From CAZCWX01 sp964502465 (GTDB taxonomy: Bacteria; Desulfobacterota; Binatia; Bin18): a stretch of DNA of 41,861 nucleotides. The position numbers and the translations under genes are program-made. The stretch lies in the NCBI GenBank assembly GCA_964502465.1, contig CAZCWX010000171.1:1-41861 (forward strand). The letters are read 5' to 3'. The notes below the pieces were generated by a model, which saw only the letters and a program-made list of their open reading frames with translations, searched no databases and was not told where the DNA came from. Shown here piece after piece: positions 7,521 through 15,641 of the stretch (within the stretch, counting starts at the first letter, position 1; each line of letters starts with the position of its first letter).

Positions 7521-10500
7521 ATGGAAGATTTCCTTGGTCTGTTTGAGAAGCCTCAAAATCCTCTACGTTTTAACGCTATTCGACTGTCTCTGGCCTCCTC
7601 AGACATGATCCATTCATGGTCTCACGGCGAGGTCAAGAAGCCAGAGACCATTAACTACCGCACGTTTAAACCCGAGCGTGACGGGCTGTTCTGTGCGAAG
7701 ATTTTTGGCCCGACCAAAGATTACGAGTGTAATTGTGGGAAATATAAGCGAATGCGTCACCGGGGAGTGGTGTGTGAGAAGTGTGGCGTCGAAGTGATTC
7801 AATCAAAGGTTCGTCGCGAGCGAATGGGCCATATTGATCTTGCGAGTCCTGTCGCACACATCTGGTTCCTCAAAAGCTTGCCGAGTCGAATCGGTACACT
7901 CTTGGACATTACCCTAAAAGAACTCGAGCGAGTATTGTACTTTGAGTCGTACATTGTCATCGATCCGGGGCAAACACCGCTCCGGAAAAAAGAGCTACTG
8001 ACAGAAACCCGCTACCGCAAACTCGTTGAAGAACATGGGCCCGGCAGTTTCTCTGCCGAGATGGGTGCGGAAGCAATCCGTAAGCTCTTGCGTGACTTCC
8101 ATCTTGAGAAACTAGCAGAGGAGTTACGCACGGAGATGAGGGAAACTTCTAGTGAAGCGCGAAGAAAGAAAATTGCGAAAAGGCTGAAGGTCATCAACGC
8201 GTTTCGTAATTCTGGAAATCTTCCCGAATGGATGATTTTAGAAGTCATTCCTGTCATTCCTCCTGATCTACGTCCTTTGGTCCCGCTTGACGGAGGACGT
8301 TTTGCAACGTCAGACCTGAACGATCTGTATCGTCGTGTCATTAACCGGAATAACCGCCTCAAACGTCTGATTGAACTCAATGCCCCCGATATTATCATCC
8401 GTAACGAGAAGCGCATGCTTCAGGAAGCGGTGGATGCATTGTTTGATAACGGGCGGCGTGGTCGCCCCCTGACTGGTCCTAATAAGCGCCCCCTCAAATC
8501 CCTCTCCGATATGTTGAAAGGTAAAGGCGGGCGATTCCGCCAGAATTTGTTAGGGAAACGAGTTGATTACTCCGGGCGGTCGGTGATTGTGATTGGGCCA
8601 GACTTGCGTCTCCACCAATGTGGTCTCCCGAAGCATATGGCGTTGGAGCTTTTTAAGCCCTTTATCTATAACAAATTGGAGGAGCGGGGTTATACCACTA
8701 CCATCAAGAGTGCCAAAAAGATGGTAGAGAAAGAACGACCAGAAGTTTGGGACATCTTGGATGAAGTGATTCGTGAGCATCCTGTCCTCCTCAACCGAGC
8801 GCCCACACTGCATCGCCTCGGTATTCAAGCGTTTGAGCCTATCTTGATTGAAGGGAAAGCGATCCAACTCCACCCGTTGGTTTGTATGGCCTACAATGCA
8901 GACTTCGACGGCGACCAAATGGCGGTTCATATACCGCTCTCGGTCGAGGCACAAGTCGAAGCACGGGCCTTGATGATGTCTACCAACAATATTCTTTCTC
9001 CTGCGCACGGAAAGGCAATTATTGGCCCTACGCAAGATATTGTGCTGGGACTCTATTCAATGACTCGCGAACGGCCTGGGGCATTGGGAGAGGGAAAAAT
9101 CTTCAGCAGCCCTGATGAGGTTCGCATCGCATACGATCAAGGAAAGGTGTACCTGCAGGCCAGGATCAAGACGAGGATTGATGGATCTCTAGTTGATACC
9201 ACTGTGGGACGAATCTTGTTGTATGAAATTGTCCCTGCAGAAATCCCCTTTGCTGACATCAATCGAGTAATGAAGAAAAAAGAGTTAAGTACCCTAATTG
9301 ACCTTGCTTTTCGTAAATCGGGGAATAAAGCAACGGTGATCTTTGCAGACCGGTTGAAAGACCTCGGGTTTGAGTACGCGACGAAAGCTGGGGTATCAAT
9401 CGGTATTCAAGATATGGTCATCCCCGAAACAAAAGGGAAACTGTTGGAGGACGCTCAACGCACTTTACAAGAGATCCAGGACCAATACACAAAAGGACTC
9501 ATTACTGACGGGGAACGTCACAACAAGGTTGTTGACACATGGGCAGCGGTGACTGACGAAGTAGCGAACGAAATGTTTAAGGGCCTGCGAGAAAGCCGTG
9601 GAGGATTCAATCCGATCTACATCATGGCGGACTCTGGGTCGCGCGGAAGCGCTCAACAGATCCGCCAGTTAGCAGGTATGCGTGGATTGATGGCAAAGCC
9701 ATCGGGAGAAATTATCGAAACCCCGATCACTGCTAACTTCCGTGAAGGCCTGTCGGTCTTACAGTATTTCATTTCAACACATGGCGCGCGCAAAGGGCTT
9801 GCTGATACAGCTCTCAAGACCGCAAATTCAGGGTATCTCACCCGCCGTTTGGTAGATGTAGCTCAGGATTCGATCATTAGTGAGGAAGATTGTGGTACGC
9901 TCGACGGGATTGAAATGACCCCTCTCATTGAAGGCGGAGAGATTATTGAGGGGTTGGGAGAGCGCGTATTGGGACGTGTAGTACTAGAAGATATTCGTGA
10001 TCCTTTCACGAATGAGATTTTAGTGCGAGCTAACGAAGAGATTGACGAAGAACGTGTGACTTTGATTGAAGAGGCTGGTCTGGAGCGGGTGAGAATTCGT
10101 TCGGTTCTTACTTGTCAGACTCGCAGGGGCGTCTGTATCCGCTGTTATGGACGGGACCTCGCTCGTGGTAGGATGGTGAACCCAGGGGAAGCGATCGGAA
10201 TCATTGCCGCGCAATCTATTGGAGAACCAGGTACCCAGCTGACGATGCGTACGTTCCATATTGGTGGAACAGCAAGTCGGCGTGCCGAGCAAACAACGCT
10301 TGCCACAAGAAATGATGGGATAGTGCGATTTCTTAATCTGAAGACCGTCATTAACCGAGATGGTGATCTCGTGGTGATGAACCGCAATGGCGAAATCGCG
10401 ATCGTTGACGTTCCTGAACCCGGACGGGAACGAGAGCGTGAGCGCTATGCAATCGTCTATGGGGCTAAGCTGAAGAAGAAAGAGGGGGCACGGGTGAAGG

Positions 10501-11612
10501 CAGGCGATCTGTTAGCAGAATGGGATCCGTACACAGTACCGATCTTGACTGAGGTTGGCGGAGTAATCAAGTTTGGCGATATCGACGAAAAAACTATGCA
10601 GGAAAAAGTCGACGAAAGAACGGGCTTATCCACCCGGGTTATTATTGACTGTCGTGATCCGAATGTCCGGCCTCGTATTTCAATTAAGGATGAGAGCGGA
10701 AAAACAGCCAAGCTGCCCAGTGGGTTAGATGCTCGCTACGGCCTTCCGGTTGGCGCTCATATCAACGTAGGTGAGGGGCAGAGAGTAGAAGCCGGGGACA
10801 TAGTAGCAAAAATCCCTAGAGAAACAACAAAGACGAAGGACATTACAGGAGGATTACCTCGCGTTGCCGAGCTATTTGAGGCTCGGAAACCTAAAGAATT
10901 TGCTGTCATCAGCGAAATCGACGGGGTGGTATCTTTCGGCAAAGACACGAAAGGGAAAAGAAAAGTTGTTGTTACCCCTGAGATTGGGGAACCCCGAGAA
11001 TATTTGATCCCAAGAGGGAAACACATTAGCGTTCGTGAAGGGGACCACCTACGTGCAGGAGAGCCACTCATGGATGGGTCTTCGAATCCTCACGATATCC
11101 TAGGGGTCTTAGGAGAAAAAGAACTGGCGAAGTCGCTCGTCGATTCTGTTCAGGAGATTTATCGTCTCCAGGGTGTCCGTATTCATGATAAACATATTGA
11201 AGTGATTGTTCGCCAAATGATGCGCAGGGTTACTGTTACTGAAGTTGGTGACTCTGAGTTTCTTGTTGGAGAGCAAGTTGAGAAGTGGCGTTTTCAGGAA
11301 GAAACTGAAAAGGTACTTGCCCGAGGCGGAAGACCACCAGAGGCAAAATCTTTGCTGATGGGGATTACAAAGGCAAGTCTCTCAACTGATAGTTTTATCT
11401 CAGCCGCTTCATTTCAGGAAACGACTAAGGTATTAACGGAAGCTGCGATAAATGGGAAAGTCGATTGGTTATTAGGCCTTAAAGAGAACGTAATCATGGG
11501 ACGCTTGATTCCCGCCGGGACAGGAACCCCTAGCTACAATCAGGTTGAAGTGAAGACTGTAGAGAGTGAATCTGAAGACCGCTCCTCACTGTCTCATGCG
11601 ATTGAAGCCTGA
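7521..11612 (+). CDS. rpoC: DNA-directed RNA polymerase subunit beta'
   Basis: RpoC is the catalytic beta' subunit of RNA polymerase, 1363 residues. The Mg-binding motif NADFDGDQ places the three aspartates at 461, 463 and 465. The N-terminal zinc ribbon has C70, C72 and a later CxxC. A second zinc site uses the Cys of EEDCGTLDG and the CxxxxxxCxxC of LTCQTRRGVCIRC. The trigger loop is split after MRTFHIGG (about 915) and resumes at DITGGLPRVAELFEARKP (about 1107), so an insertion of roughly 185 residues like proteobacterial SI3 is present. ATG 7521 is preferred over ATG 7509 because GGAGG at 7511-7515 is spaced five bases from it, and relatives start at this Met. Confidence 0.98.
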   Translation: MEDFLGLFEKPQNPLRFNAIRLSLASSDMIHSWSHGEVKKPETINYRTFKPERDGLFCAKIFGPTKDYECNCGKYKRMRHRGVVCEKCGVEVIQSKVRRERMGHIDLASPVAHIWFLKSLPSRIGTLLDITLKELERVLYFESYIVIDPGQTPLRKKELLTETRYRKLVEEHGPGSFSAEMGAEAIRKLLRDFHLEKLAEELRTEMRETSSEARRKKIAKRLKVINAFRNSGNLPEWMILEVIPVIPPDLRPLVPLDGGRFATSDLNDLYRRVINRNNRLKRLIELNAPDIIIRNEKRMLQEAVDALFDNGRRGRPLTGPNKRPLKSLSDMLKGKGGRFRQNLLGKRVDYSGRSVIVIGPDLRLHQCGLPKHMALELFKPFIYNKLEERGYTTTIKSAKKMVEKERPEVWDILDEVIREHPVLLNRAPTLHRLGIQAFEPILIEGKAIQLHPLVCMAYNADFDGDQMAVHIPLSVEAQVEARALMMSTNNILSPAHGKAIIGPTQDIVLGLYSMTRERPGALGEGKIFSSPDEVRIAYDQGKVYLQARIKTRIDGSLVDTTVGRILLYEIVPAEIPFADINRVMKKKELSTLIDLAFRKSGNKATVIFADRLKDLGFEYATKAGVSIGIQDMVIPETKGKLLEDAQRTLQEIQDQYTKGLITDGERHNKVVDTWAAVTDEVANEMFKGLRESRGGFNPIYIMADSGSRGSAQQIRQLAGMRGLMAKPSGEIIETPITANFREGLSVLQYFISTHGARKGLADTALKTANSGYLTRRLVDVAQDSIISEEDCGTLDGIEMTPLIEGGEIIEGLGERVLGRVVLEDIRDPFTNEILVRANEEIDEERVTLIEEAGLERVRIRSVLTCQTRRGVCIRCYGRDLARGRMVNPGEAIGIIAAQSIGEPGTQLTMRTFHIGGTASRRAEQTTLATRNDGIVRFLNLKTVINRDGDLVVMNRNGEIAIVDVPEPGRERERERYAIVYGAKLKKKEGARVKAGDLLAEWDPYTVPILTEVGGVIKFGDIDEKTMQEKVDERTGLSTRVIIDCRDPNVRPRISIKDESGKTAKLPSGLDARYGLPVGAHINVGEGQRVEAGDIVAKIPRETTKTKDITGGLPRVAELFEARKPKEFAVISEIDGVVSFGKDTKGKRKVVVTPEIGEPREYLIPRGKHISVREGDHLRAGEPLMDGSSNPHDILGVLGEKELAKSLVDSVQEIYRLQGVRIHDKHIEVIVRQMMRRVTVTEVGDSEFLVGEQVEKWRFQEETEKVLARGGRPPEAKSLLMGITKASLSTDSFISAASFQETTKVLTEAAINGKVDWLLGLKENVIMGRLIPAGTGTPSYNQVEVKTVESESEDRSSLSHAIEA

Positions 11613-11639
11613 CAATTACAGGAATCCAGAGGAGGATGA

Positions 11640-12011
11640 ATGCCGACCGTTCAACAACTGGTCCGCAAAGGGAGGGAACGGCAGAGACGGAAGCTGACCG
11701 CACCAGCCTTGCAGGCGTGTCCGCAGAGACGTGGCGTTTGTACACGTGTGTACACAACAACCCCTAAAAAGCCGAATTCAGCGCTACGTAAAGTCGCTCG
11801 TGTGAGACTGACGAATGGGATTGAGGTCACGGCTTACATCCCTGGGATCGGACACAACTTGCAAGAACACTCCGTGGTAATGATTCGGGGGGGGCGAGTG
11901 AAGGATTTACCTGGGGTACGCTATCACATCGTACGCGGCACACTGGACTCGATTGGAGTGCAAGAGCGGAAAAAGAGCAGATCTAAATACGGCACCAAAA
12001 GGCCTAAGTAA
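11640..12011 (+). CDS. rpsL: 30S ribosomal protein S12
   Basis: S12 is the decoding-centre protein of the small subunit, 123 residues. It has the full family pattern: MPTVQQLVRKGR at the start, CTRVYTTTPKKPNSALRK in the middle, and GGRVKDLPGVRYHIVRGT. The two lysines where streptomycin resistance usually arises (in KKPNS and RVKDLP) are wild type. The start at ATG 11640 follows GAGGAGG by a few bases. It lies 27 bp after rpoC, so the str genes appear joined to the rif operon. Confidence 0.98.
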   Translation: MPTVQQLVRKGRERQRRKLTAPALQACPQRRGVCTRVYTTTPKKPNSALRKVARVRLTNGIEVTAYIPGIGHNLQEHSVVMIRGGRVKDLPGVRYHIVRGTLDSIGVQERKKSRSKYGTKRPK

Positions 12012-12043
12012 ATGAGAAAAGGGAACTCAGAAAGGATACAGGA

Positions 12044-12514
12044 ATGCCGCGTAAAGGGCCTGCTATAAAAAGAAATATTTTTCCTGACCCAAAATACAGT
12101 GACCTTGCTGTGACGAAATTTATTAACATGATGATGGGAGACGGAAAAAAGGGCAGTGCGGAGAAAATTCTCTATAACGCAATGGACCTGATTAGTAAAC
12201 GAAGTGGAGAAGAGGCATTAGAAACTTTCAAACGGGCTCTTGAAAACGTCAAACCTATTGTTGAGGTTCGTTCGCGACGTGTAGGAGGTGCAACCTATCA
12301 GGTTCCGGTGGAAGTTCGCCCTGTACGGAGAAATTCTCTCGCGATGCGTTGGCTCGTCCAAGCTGCTCGCCAAAGACCAGAGAAGGGCATGAAAGAAAAG
12401 CTCGCTGGAGAAATTTTCGAAGCAGCCCAGAATAGGGGTGGGGCAGTGAAAAAGCGCGAAGACACTCACCGGATGGCTGAAGCGAATAAAGCATTTGCCC
12501 ACTACCGTTGGTAA
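12044..12514 (+). CDS. rpsG: 30S ribosomal protein S7
   Basis: S7 nucleates assembly of the 30S head and contacts mRNA and E-site tRNA. The 156-residue length is the standard bacterial one. It opens MPRKGPAIKRNIFPDPKY and contains the signature KFINMMMGDGKK and the beta-hairpin region with EVRSRRVGGATYQVPVEV. AGGATACAGGA precedes ATG 12044. In most bacteria the next gene is fusA; here a 319-bp gap and then tuf follow. In E. coli S7 represses the str operon through the rpsL-rpsG gap, which is only 32 bp here. Confidence 0.98.
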   Translation: MPRKGPAIKRNIFPDPKYSDLAVTKFINMMMGDGKKGSAEKILYNAMDLISKRSGEEALETFKRALENVKPIVEVRSRRVGGATYQVPVEVRPVRRNSLAMRWLVQAARQRPEKGMKEKLAGEIFEAAQNRGGAVKKREDTHRMAEANKAFAHYRW

Positions 12515-12566
12515 GATTGTGAGCGACAGTATGACGCTCTCTTTCAAGAACGTAGCTCAGCCTATT

Positions 12567-12594
12567 CACTCTCTAGTAGGAGAGGGAGAGAGTG
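12567..12594 (+). terminator. Inverted repeat after rpsG, possible weak terminator
   Basis: CACTCTCT at 12567-12574 pairs perfectly with AGAGAGTG at 12587-12594 across a 12-base loop. It lies 52 bp after the rpsG stop and upstream of the tuf promoter, where a terminator or processing site would fit. No T-run follows (CGTAGCCC), so a Rho-independent terminator is doubtful; an RNase processing site or a chance palindrome is possible. Confidence 0.3.
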
Positions 12595-12668
12595 CGTAGC
12601 CCTGTGTTGTCAGCGAGCAAAAGGCACGAGAAAGAGCGAGCATCTGCTACTACCTCATAGGGAGGCAG

Positions 12669-12696
12669 TTGACTCTTCTGGAAAAGCCTTTACAAT
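12669..12696 (+). promoter_or_regulatory. Sigma70-type promoter for tuf and the S10-spc-alpha genes
   Basis: TTGACT at 12669-12674 and TACAAT at 12691-12696 are separated by 16 bp, each one base from consensus. Transcription should start near 12703, leaving a leader of about 130 bases before tuf. Because tuf is followed by rpsJ after nine bases and no comparable gap occurs before 26702, this promoter may drive most of the downstream ribosomal genes. Confidence 0.6.
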
Positions 12697-12833
12697 TGCT
12701 GGCTCCCAAGCTGCGAAAGGGAAGACGCAGGACTAAGGAAATCACACTCCCTCTCAAAGGGTAATACCTGCATTACTTCCCCCTGATATTTTCTTCTTAC
12801 TGATCCTAAAAAAAGAGAGAAGGAGCAAGGGCG

Positions 12834-14024
12834 ATGGCGAAGGCGCGGTTTGAGCGAAAGAAGCCGCACGTCAATGTGGGGACGATTGGGCATATTGACC
12901 ATGGGAAGACGACGCTGACGGCGGCGATTACGAAGGTTTTAGCGGAGCGGAAGTTGGCGAGTTTTGTGCCGTTTGATCAGATTGACAAGGCACCGGAGGA
13001 GCGGGAGCGGGGGATCACGATCAACACGGCGCATGTGGAGTATGAGACGGCGAATCGGCACTATGCGCACGTAGACTGTCCGGGGCATGCGGACTACATC
13101 AAGAACATGATTACGGGGGCGGCGCAGATGGATGGGGCGATAGTGGTAGTGGCGGCCAGTGAGGGGCCGATGCCGCAGACGCGGGAGCATATTTTGTTAG
13201 CGCGGCAGGTGGGGGTGCCAGCGATAGTGGTGTATATGAACAAGGTGGATATGGTGGACGATCCTGAACTTTTGGATTTGGTGGAACTCGAGATGCGGGA
13301 GTTACTCTCCAAGTACGAGTTTCCGGGGGATGAGACGCCAATTATTCGGGGGAGTGCGCTTAAGGCGTTGGAGGGGGACAAGGGGGAGATGGGGGAGCCG
13401 ACGATTTTGCAATTGATGGAGGCGGTGGACAGTTTTATTCCGGAGCCGAAGCGGGAGATCGACAAGCCGTTTTTGATGTCGGTGGAGGACGTCTTTACGA
13501 TCTCGGGGCGGGGGACGGTAGCGACGGGACGGATTGAGCGAGGGCGGGTGAAAGTAGGGGAAGAAGTGGAGATTGTGGGGATCCGGCCGACGGTCAAGAC
13601 GGTGGTGACGGGGGTGGAGATGTTTCGCAAGGTTTTGGATGAGGGGGTAGCAGGGGACAATGTGGGGTGTTTATTGCGGGGGGTGAAGCGAGAGGAGATA
13701 GAGCGGGGGCAGGTACTGGCGCAGCCGGGGAGCATTACGCCGCATACGAGATACGAGGCTGAGGTGTATGTGTTGACGAAGGAGGAGGGGGGGCGGCATA
13801 CGCCGTTTTTCAATGGGTATCGGCCACAGTTTTATTTTCGGACGACCGATGTGACGGGGTCGGTGACGTTAGCGGAGGGGACAGAGATGGTGATGCCGGG
13901 GGATAATACACAGATGACGGTGGAGTTACTGACGCCGATCGCGATGGACGAGGGGTTACGGTTTGCCATTCGGGAGGGGGGGCGCACGGTGGGAGCCGGG
14001 GTCGTCACCAAAATCCTTCAGTGA
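12834..14024 (+). CDS. tuf: Elongation factor Tu (complete copy)
   Basis: EF-Tu is the GTPase that delivers aminoacyl-tRNA to the ribosomal A site; 396 residues is the usual length. The G1 motif GHIDHGKT is at 19-26, the switch I motif RGITIN at 59-64, the G3 motif DCPGH at 81-85, and NKVD at about 136. Domains 2 and 3 follow and are complete. AAGGAG lies eight bases before ATG 12834. Codon choice is unlike the neighbours: glycine is nearly always GGG, and GCG, ACG, CGG, CCG and GTG dominate, whereas highly expressed genes normally favour other codons. The 3' end is duplicated exactly at 1-119. rpsJ begins nine bases after the stop. Confidence 0.99.
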   Translation: MAKARFERKKPHVNVGTIGHIDHGKTTLTAAITKVLAERKLASFVPFDQIDKAPEERERGITINTAHVEYETANRHYAHVDCPGHADYIKNMITGAAQMDGAIVVVAASEGPMPQTREHILLARQVGVPAIVVYMNKVDMVDDPELLDLVELEMRELLSKYEFPGDETPIIRGSALKALEGDKGEMGEPTILQLMEAVDSFIPEPKREIDKPFLMSVEDVFTISGRGTVATGRIERGRVKVGEEVEIVGIRPTVKTVVTGVEMFRKVLDEGVAGDNVGCLLRGVKREEIERGQVLAQPGSITPHTRYEAEVYVLTKEEGGRHTPFFNGYRPQFYFRTTDVTGSVTLAEGTEMVMPGDNTQMTVELLTPIAMDEGLRFAIREGGRTVGAGVVTKILQ

Positions 14025-14029
14025 GCGCT
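13911..14029 (+). repeat. Direct repeat, copy 2: tuf 3' end
   Basis: This copy matches positions 1-119 exactly over 119 bases, through the tuf stop codon and five bases beyond. The two copies are in the same orientation with offset 13910, so they bracket the whole rif-str segment. Confidence 0.97.
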
Positions 14030-14033
14030 GACG

Positions 14034-14351
14034 ATGGCTGAAATGAATGAAAAAATCCGTATTCGCCTTAAGGCGTATGACCATCGTGTCCTTGATCAAT
14101 CAGTGAAAGAAATTGTTGAGACAGTTAAGCGCACTGGTGGCCGTGTTGCTGGTCCTATTCCACTACCTACCCGGATTGAGCGATTCACTGTACTTCGTTC
14201 ACCCCACGTAGATAAAAAATCACGAGAACAATTTGAGATTCGCACCCACAAACGGTTACTTGATATTCTTGAGCCGACTCATCAGACCATTGATGCGTTA
14301 GGGAAACTCGAACTAGCTGCGGGTGTTGACGTCGAGATCAAACTTCAGTGA
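14034..14351 (+). CDS. rpsJ: 30S ribosomal protein S10 (NusE)
   Basis: S10 is a small-subunit head protein that also acts as NusE in antitermination and bridges NusG to the ribosome. The protein is 105 residues from ATG 14034, or 102 from ATG 14043 (MNEKIRIRLKAYDHRVLD), which matches the common family start. Neither has a strong ribosome binding site, so translation may depend on coupling to tuf nine bases upstream. Signature motifs are GPIPLPT and SREQFEIRTHKRLLDI. The long S10 leader that binds L4 in E. coli has no room here. Confidence 0.96.
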   Translation: MAEMNEKIRIRLKAYDHRVLDQSVKEIVETVKRTGGRVAGPIPLPTRIERFTVLRSPHVDKKSREQFEIRTHKRLLDILEPTHQTIDALGKLELAAGVDVEIKLQ

Positions 14352-14358
14352 GAAAAAA

Positions 14359-15000
14359 ATGATTGGCCTCATCGGTAAAAAACTAGGGATGAGCCAGGTT
14401 TTTGCCCAGGACGGTACCCTGATTCCTGTCACTGTTATACAAACCGGTCCGTGCACAGTGGTGCAAAAGAAAACGGTCCAACGAGATGGGTATACTGCGT
14501 TACAGCTTGGCTTTGGCTCACGTAAGCCTCAGCGCGCCACGAAAGCCTTTGTTGGTCACTGTAAAATAGCGGGGGCTGGCCCCTTTGTTTTACTGCGGGA
14601 GTTTCGCATCGATGACGTTGATACGTACGAGATCGGTAACACCCTCACTGTAGAACAGATTTTCCAATCTGGGGAGATAGTTGATGTCATCGGCCGCACG
14701 AAAGGGCGTGGGTACTCTGGTGTCATCAAACGGCATGGTATGAGTGGATTCCCTGGCACGCATGGGACGCATGAATATTTTCGCCATGGTGGCTCTATAG
14801 GAAACCGTTCTTTTCCTGGGCGGATCTTCAAAGGGAAACGTATGGCGGGCCAGTATGGGAATGACAGGATGACCGCTCTCCGCCTGCGTGTCGTAGAAGT
14901 TCGACCTGAATCAAATCTTTTGTTAGTACGAGGGGCGGTTCCAGGCTGTCGTGGTGGACTCGTGCTTGTGCGCAAGAGTGGCAATGGGGTGAATAAATAA
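14359..15000 (+). CDS. rplC: 50S ribosomal protein L3
   Basis: L3 is an early-assembly protein of the large subunit, with a loop reaching the peptidyl-transferase centre. The protein is 213 residues from ATG 14359 (MIGLIGKKLGMSQVF). The open frame extends 12 codons into rpsJ without similarity. The central extension carries GSIGNRSFPGRIFKGKRMAGQ; the glutamine in MAGQ is the residue methylated by PrmB in E. coli. It starts 7 bases after rpsJ and its TAA shares one base with the rplD ATG. Confidence 0.97.
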   Translation: MIGLIGKKLGMSQVFAQDGTLIPVTVIQTGPCTVVQKKTVQRDGYTALQLGFGSRKPQRATKAFVGHCKIAGAGPFVLLREFRIDDVDTYEIGNTLTVEQIFQSGEIVDVIGRTKGRGYSGVIKRHGMSGFPGTHGTHEYFRHGGSIGNRSFPGRIFKGKRMAGQYGNDRMTALRLRVVEVRPESNLLLVRGAVPGCRGGLVLVRKSGNGVNK

Positions 15001-15641
15001 TGGAAGAAGCACAGCCACTGAAGGTTCCAGTATGGTCGCCAGAGAAGGAACCTATCGGTGAGGTCGAGATCCCCCTCTCTATCGCGGCTCAACCGCCCCG
15101 TGAGCACTTGCTCTATGAAGTCGTCAAGATGCAACTGGCAAATCGAAGAGCAGGTACTGCTGCGACGAAAACGAGGGGAGAGGTAAGGGGAGGAGGGAAA
15201 AAACCCTGGCGGCAGAAAGGAACAGGACGGGCTCGGTCCGGGAGTTCCCGCTCTCCTATTTGGGTAGGTGGAGCCGTCATATTTGGTCCTCGGCCTCGTT
15301 CCTATTCGTACCGTTTGCCCCGTAGTGCCCGGAAGGCAGCTTTACGCTCAGCACTGGCCCTCAAACAACGCCAAGGCGAGTTATTTGTTGTTAGTGACAT
15401 CGCGCTCGCAGAACCAAAAACAAAGTGCATGGCTGCTTTTTTATCTCGATTGGAACTCGGAAAAAGTATTCTGATTGTGATTCCAACAGAAAACGCACTC
15501 GTTGAAAGAACCGCACGCAATTTGCCCGGAGTAAAAGTACTCCGTAGCGAAGGCTTGAATGTCTATGATCTGCTTCATCACCGGTCAGTGCTTTTTACTC
15601 GTGACGCGATCATGCGAGTGAGTGAAAGGTTAGGGTCATGA
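15000..15641 (+). CDS. rplD: 50S ribosomal protein L4
   Basis: L4 lines the peptide exit tunnel and in E. coli also represses the S10 operon. The protein is 213 residues. The tunnel loop is rich in basic residues and glycine (GGGKKPWRQKGTGRARSGS, about residues 64-82). The start is ATG 15000, overlapping the rplC stop by one base (TAATG), which implies translational coupling. It ends overlapping rplW by four bases (ATGA). The L4 control site in the S10 leader is not evident because no such leader exists here. Confidence 0.97.
   Translation: MEEAQPLKVPVWSPEKEPIGEVEIPLSIAAQPPREHLLYEVVKMQLANRRAGTAATKTRGEVRGGGKKPWRQKGTGRARSGSSRSPIWVGGAVIFGPRPRSYSYRLPRSARKAALRSALALKQRQGELFVVSDIALAEPKTKCMAAFLSRLELGKSILIVIPTENALVERTARNLPGVKVLRSEGLNVYDLLHHRSVLFTRDAIMRVSERLGS

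Larger units (their letters stand above)
12515..12833 (+). other. Long intergenic region in the usual place of fusA; tuf leader
   Basis: This 319-bp stretch is the only gap over 300 bp in the window. It holds an 8-bp inverted repeat (12567-12594), a good promoter (12669-12696), and a leader of about 130 bases. The leader contains a small hairpin GTAAT/ATTAC at 12761-12776 and ends with an excellent ribosome binding site, AAGGAG at 12820-12825, eight bases from ATG. A 22-codon open frame at 12531-12599 has no clear ribosome binding site and is probably chance. I see no fragment of EF-G (for example no GHIDAGKTT-like motif), so this is not a visible fusA pseudogene. Confidence 0.8.

Noticed and set aside
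12531..12599. 22-codon open frame between rpsG and tuf
   Set aside because: No convincing ribosome binding site, no family and an inverted repeat inside it; most likely chance.
12552..12600. tRNA-like GTAGCTCAG after rpsG
   Set aside because: Only the D-arm-like box is present; no anticodon arm, T arm (TTCRA) or acceptor stem can be formed around it.
13094..13813. 239-codon open frame on the - strand inside tuf
   Set aside because: It is a by-product of the NNG codon bias of tuf, which leaves few stops on the opposite strand. The translation is low-complexity (Ser/Thr/Pro-rich) with no domain.
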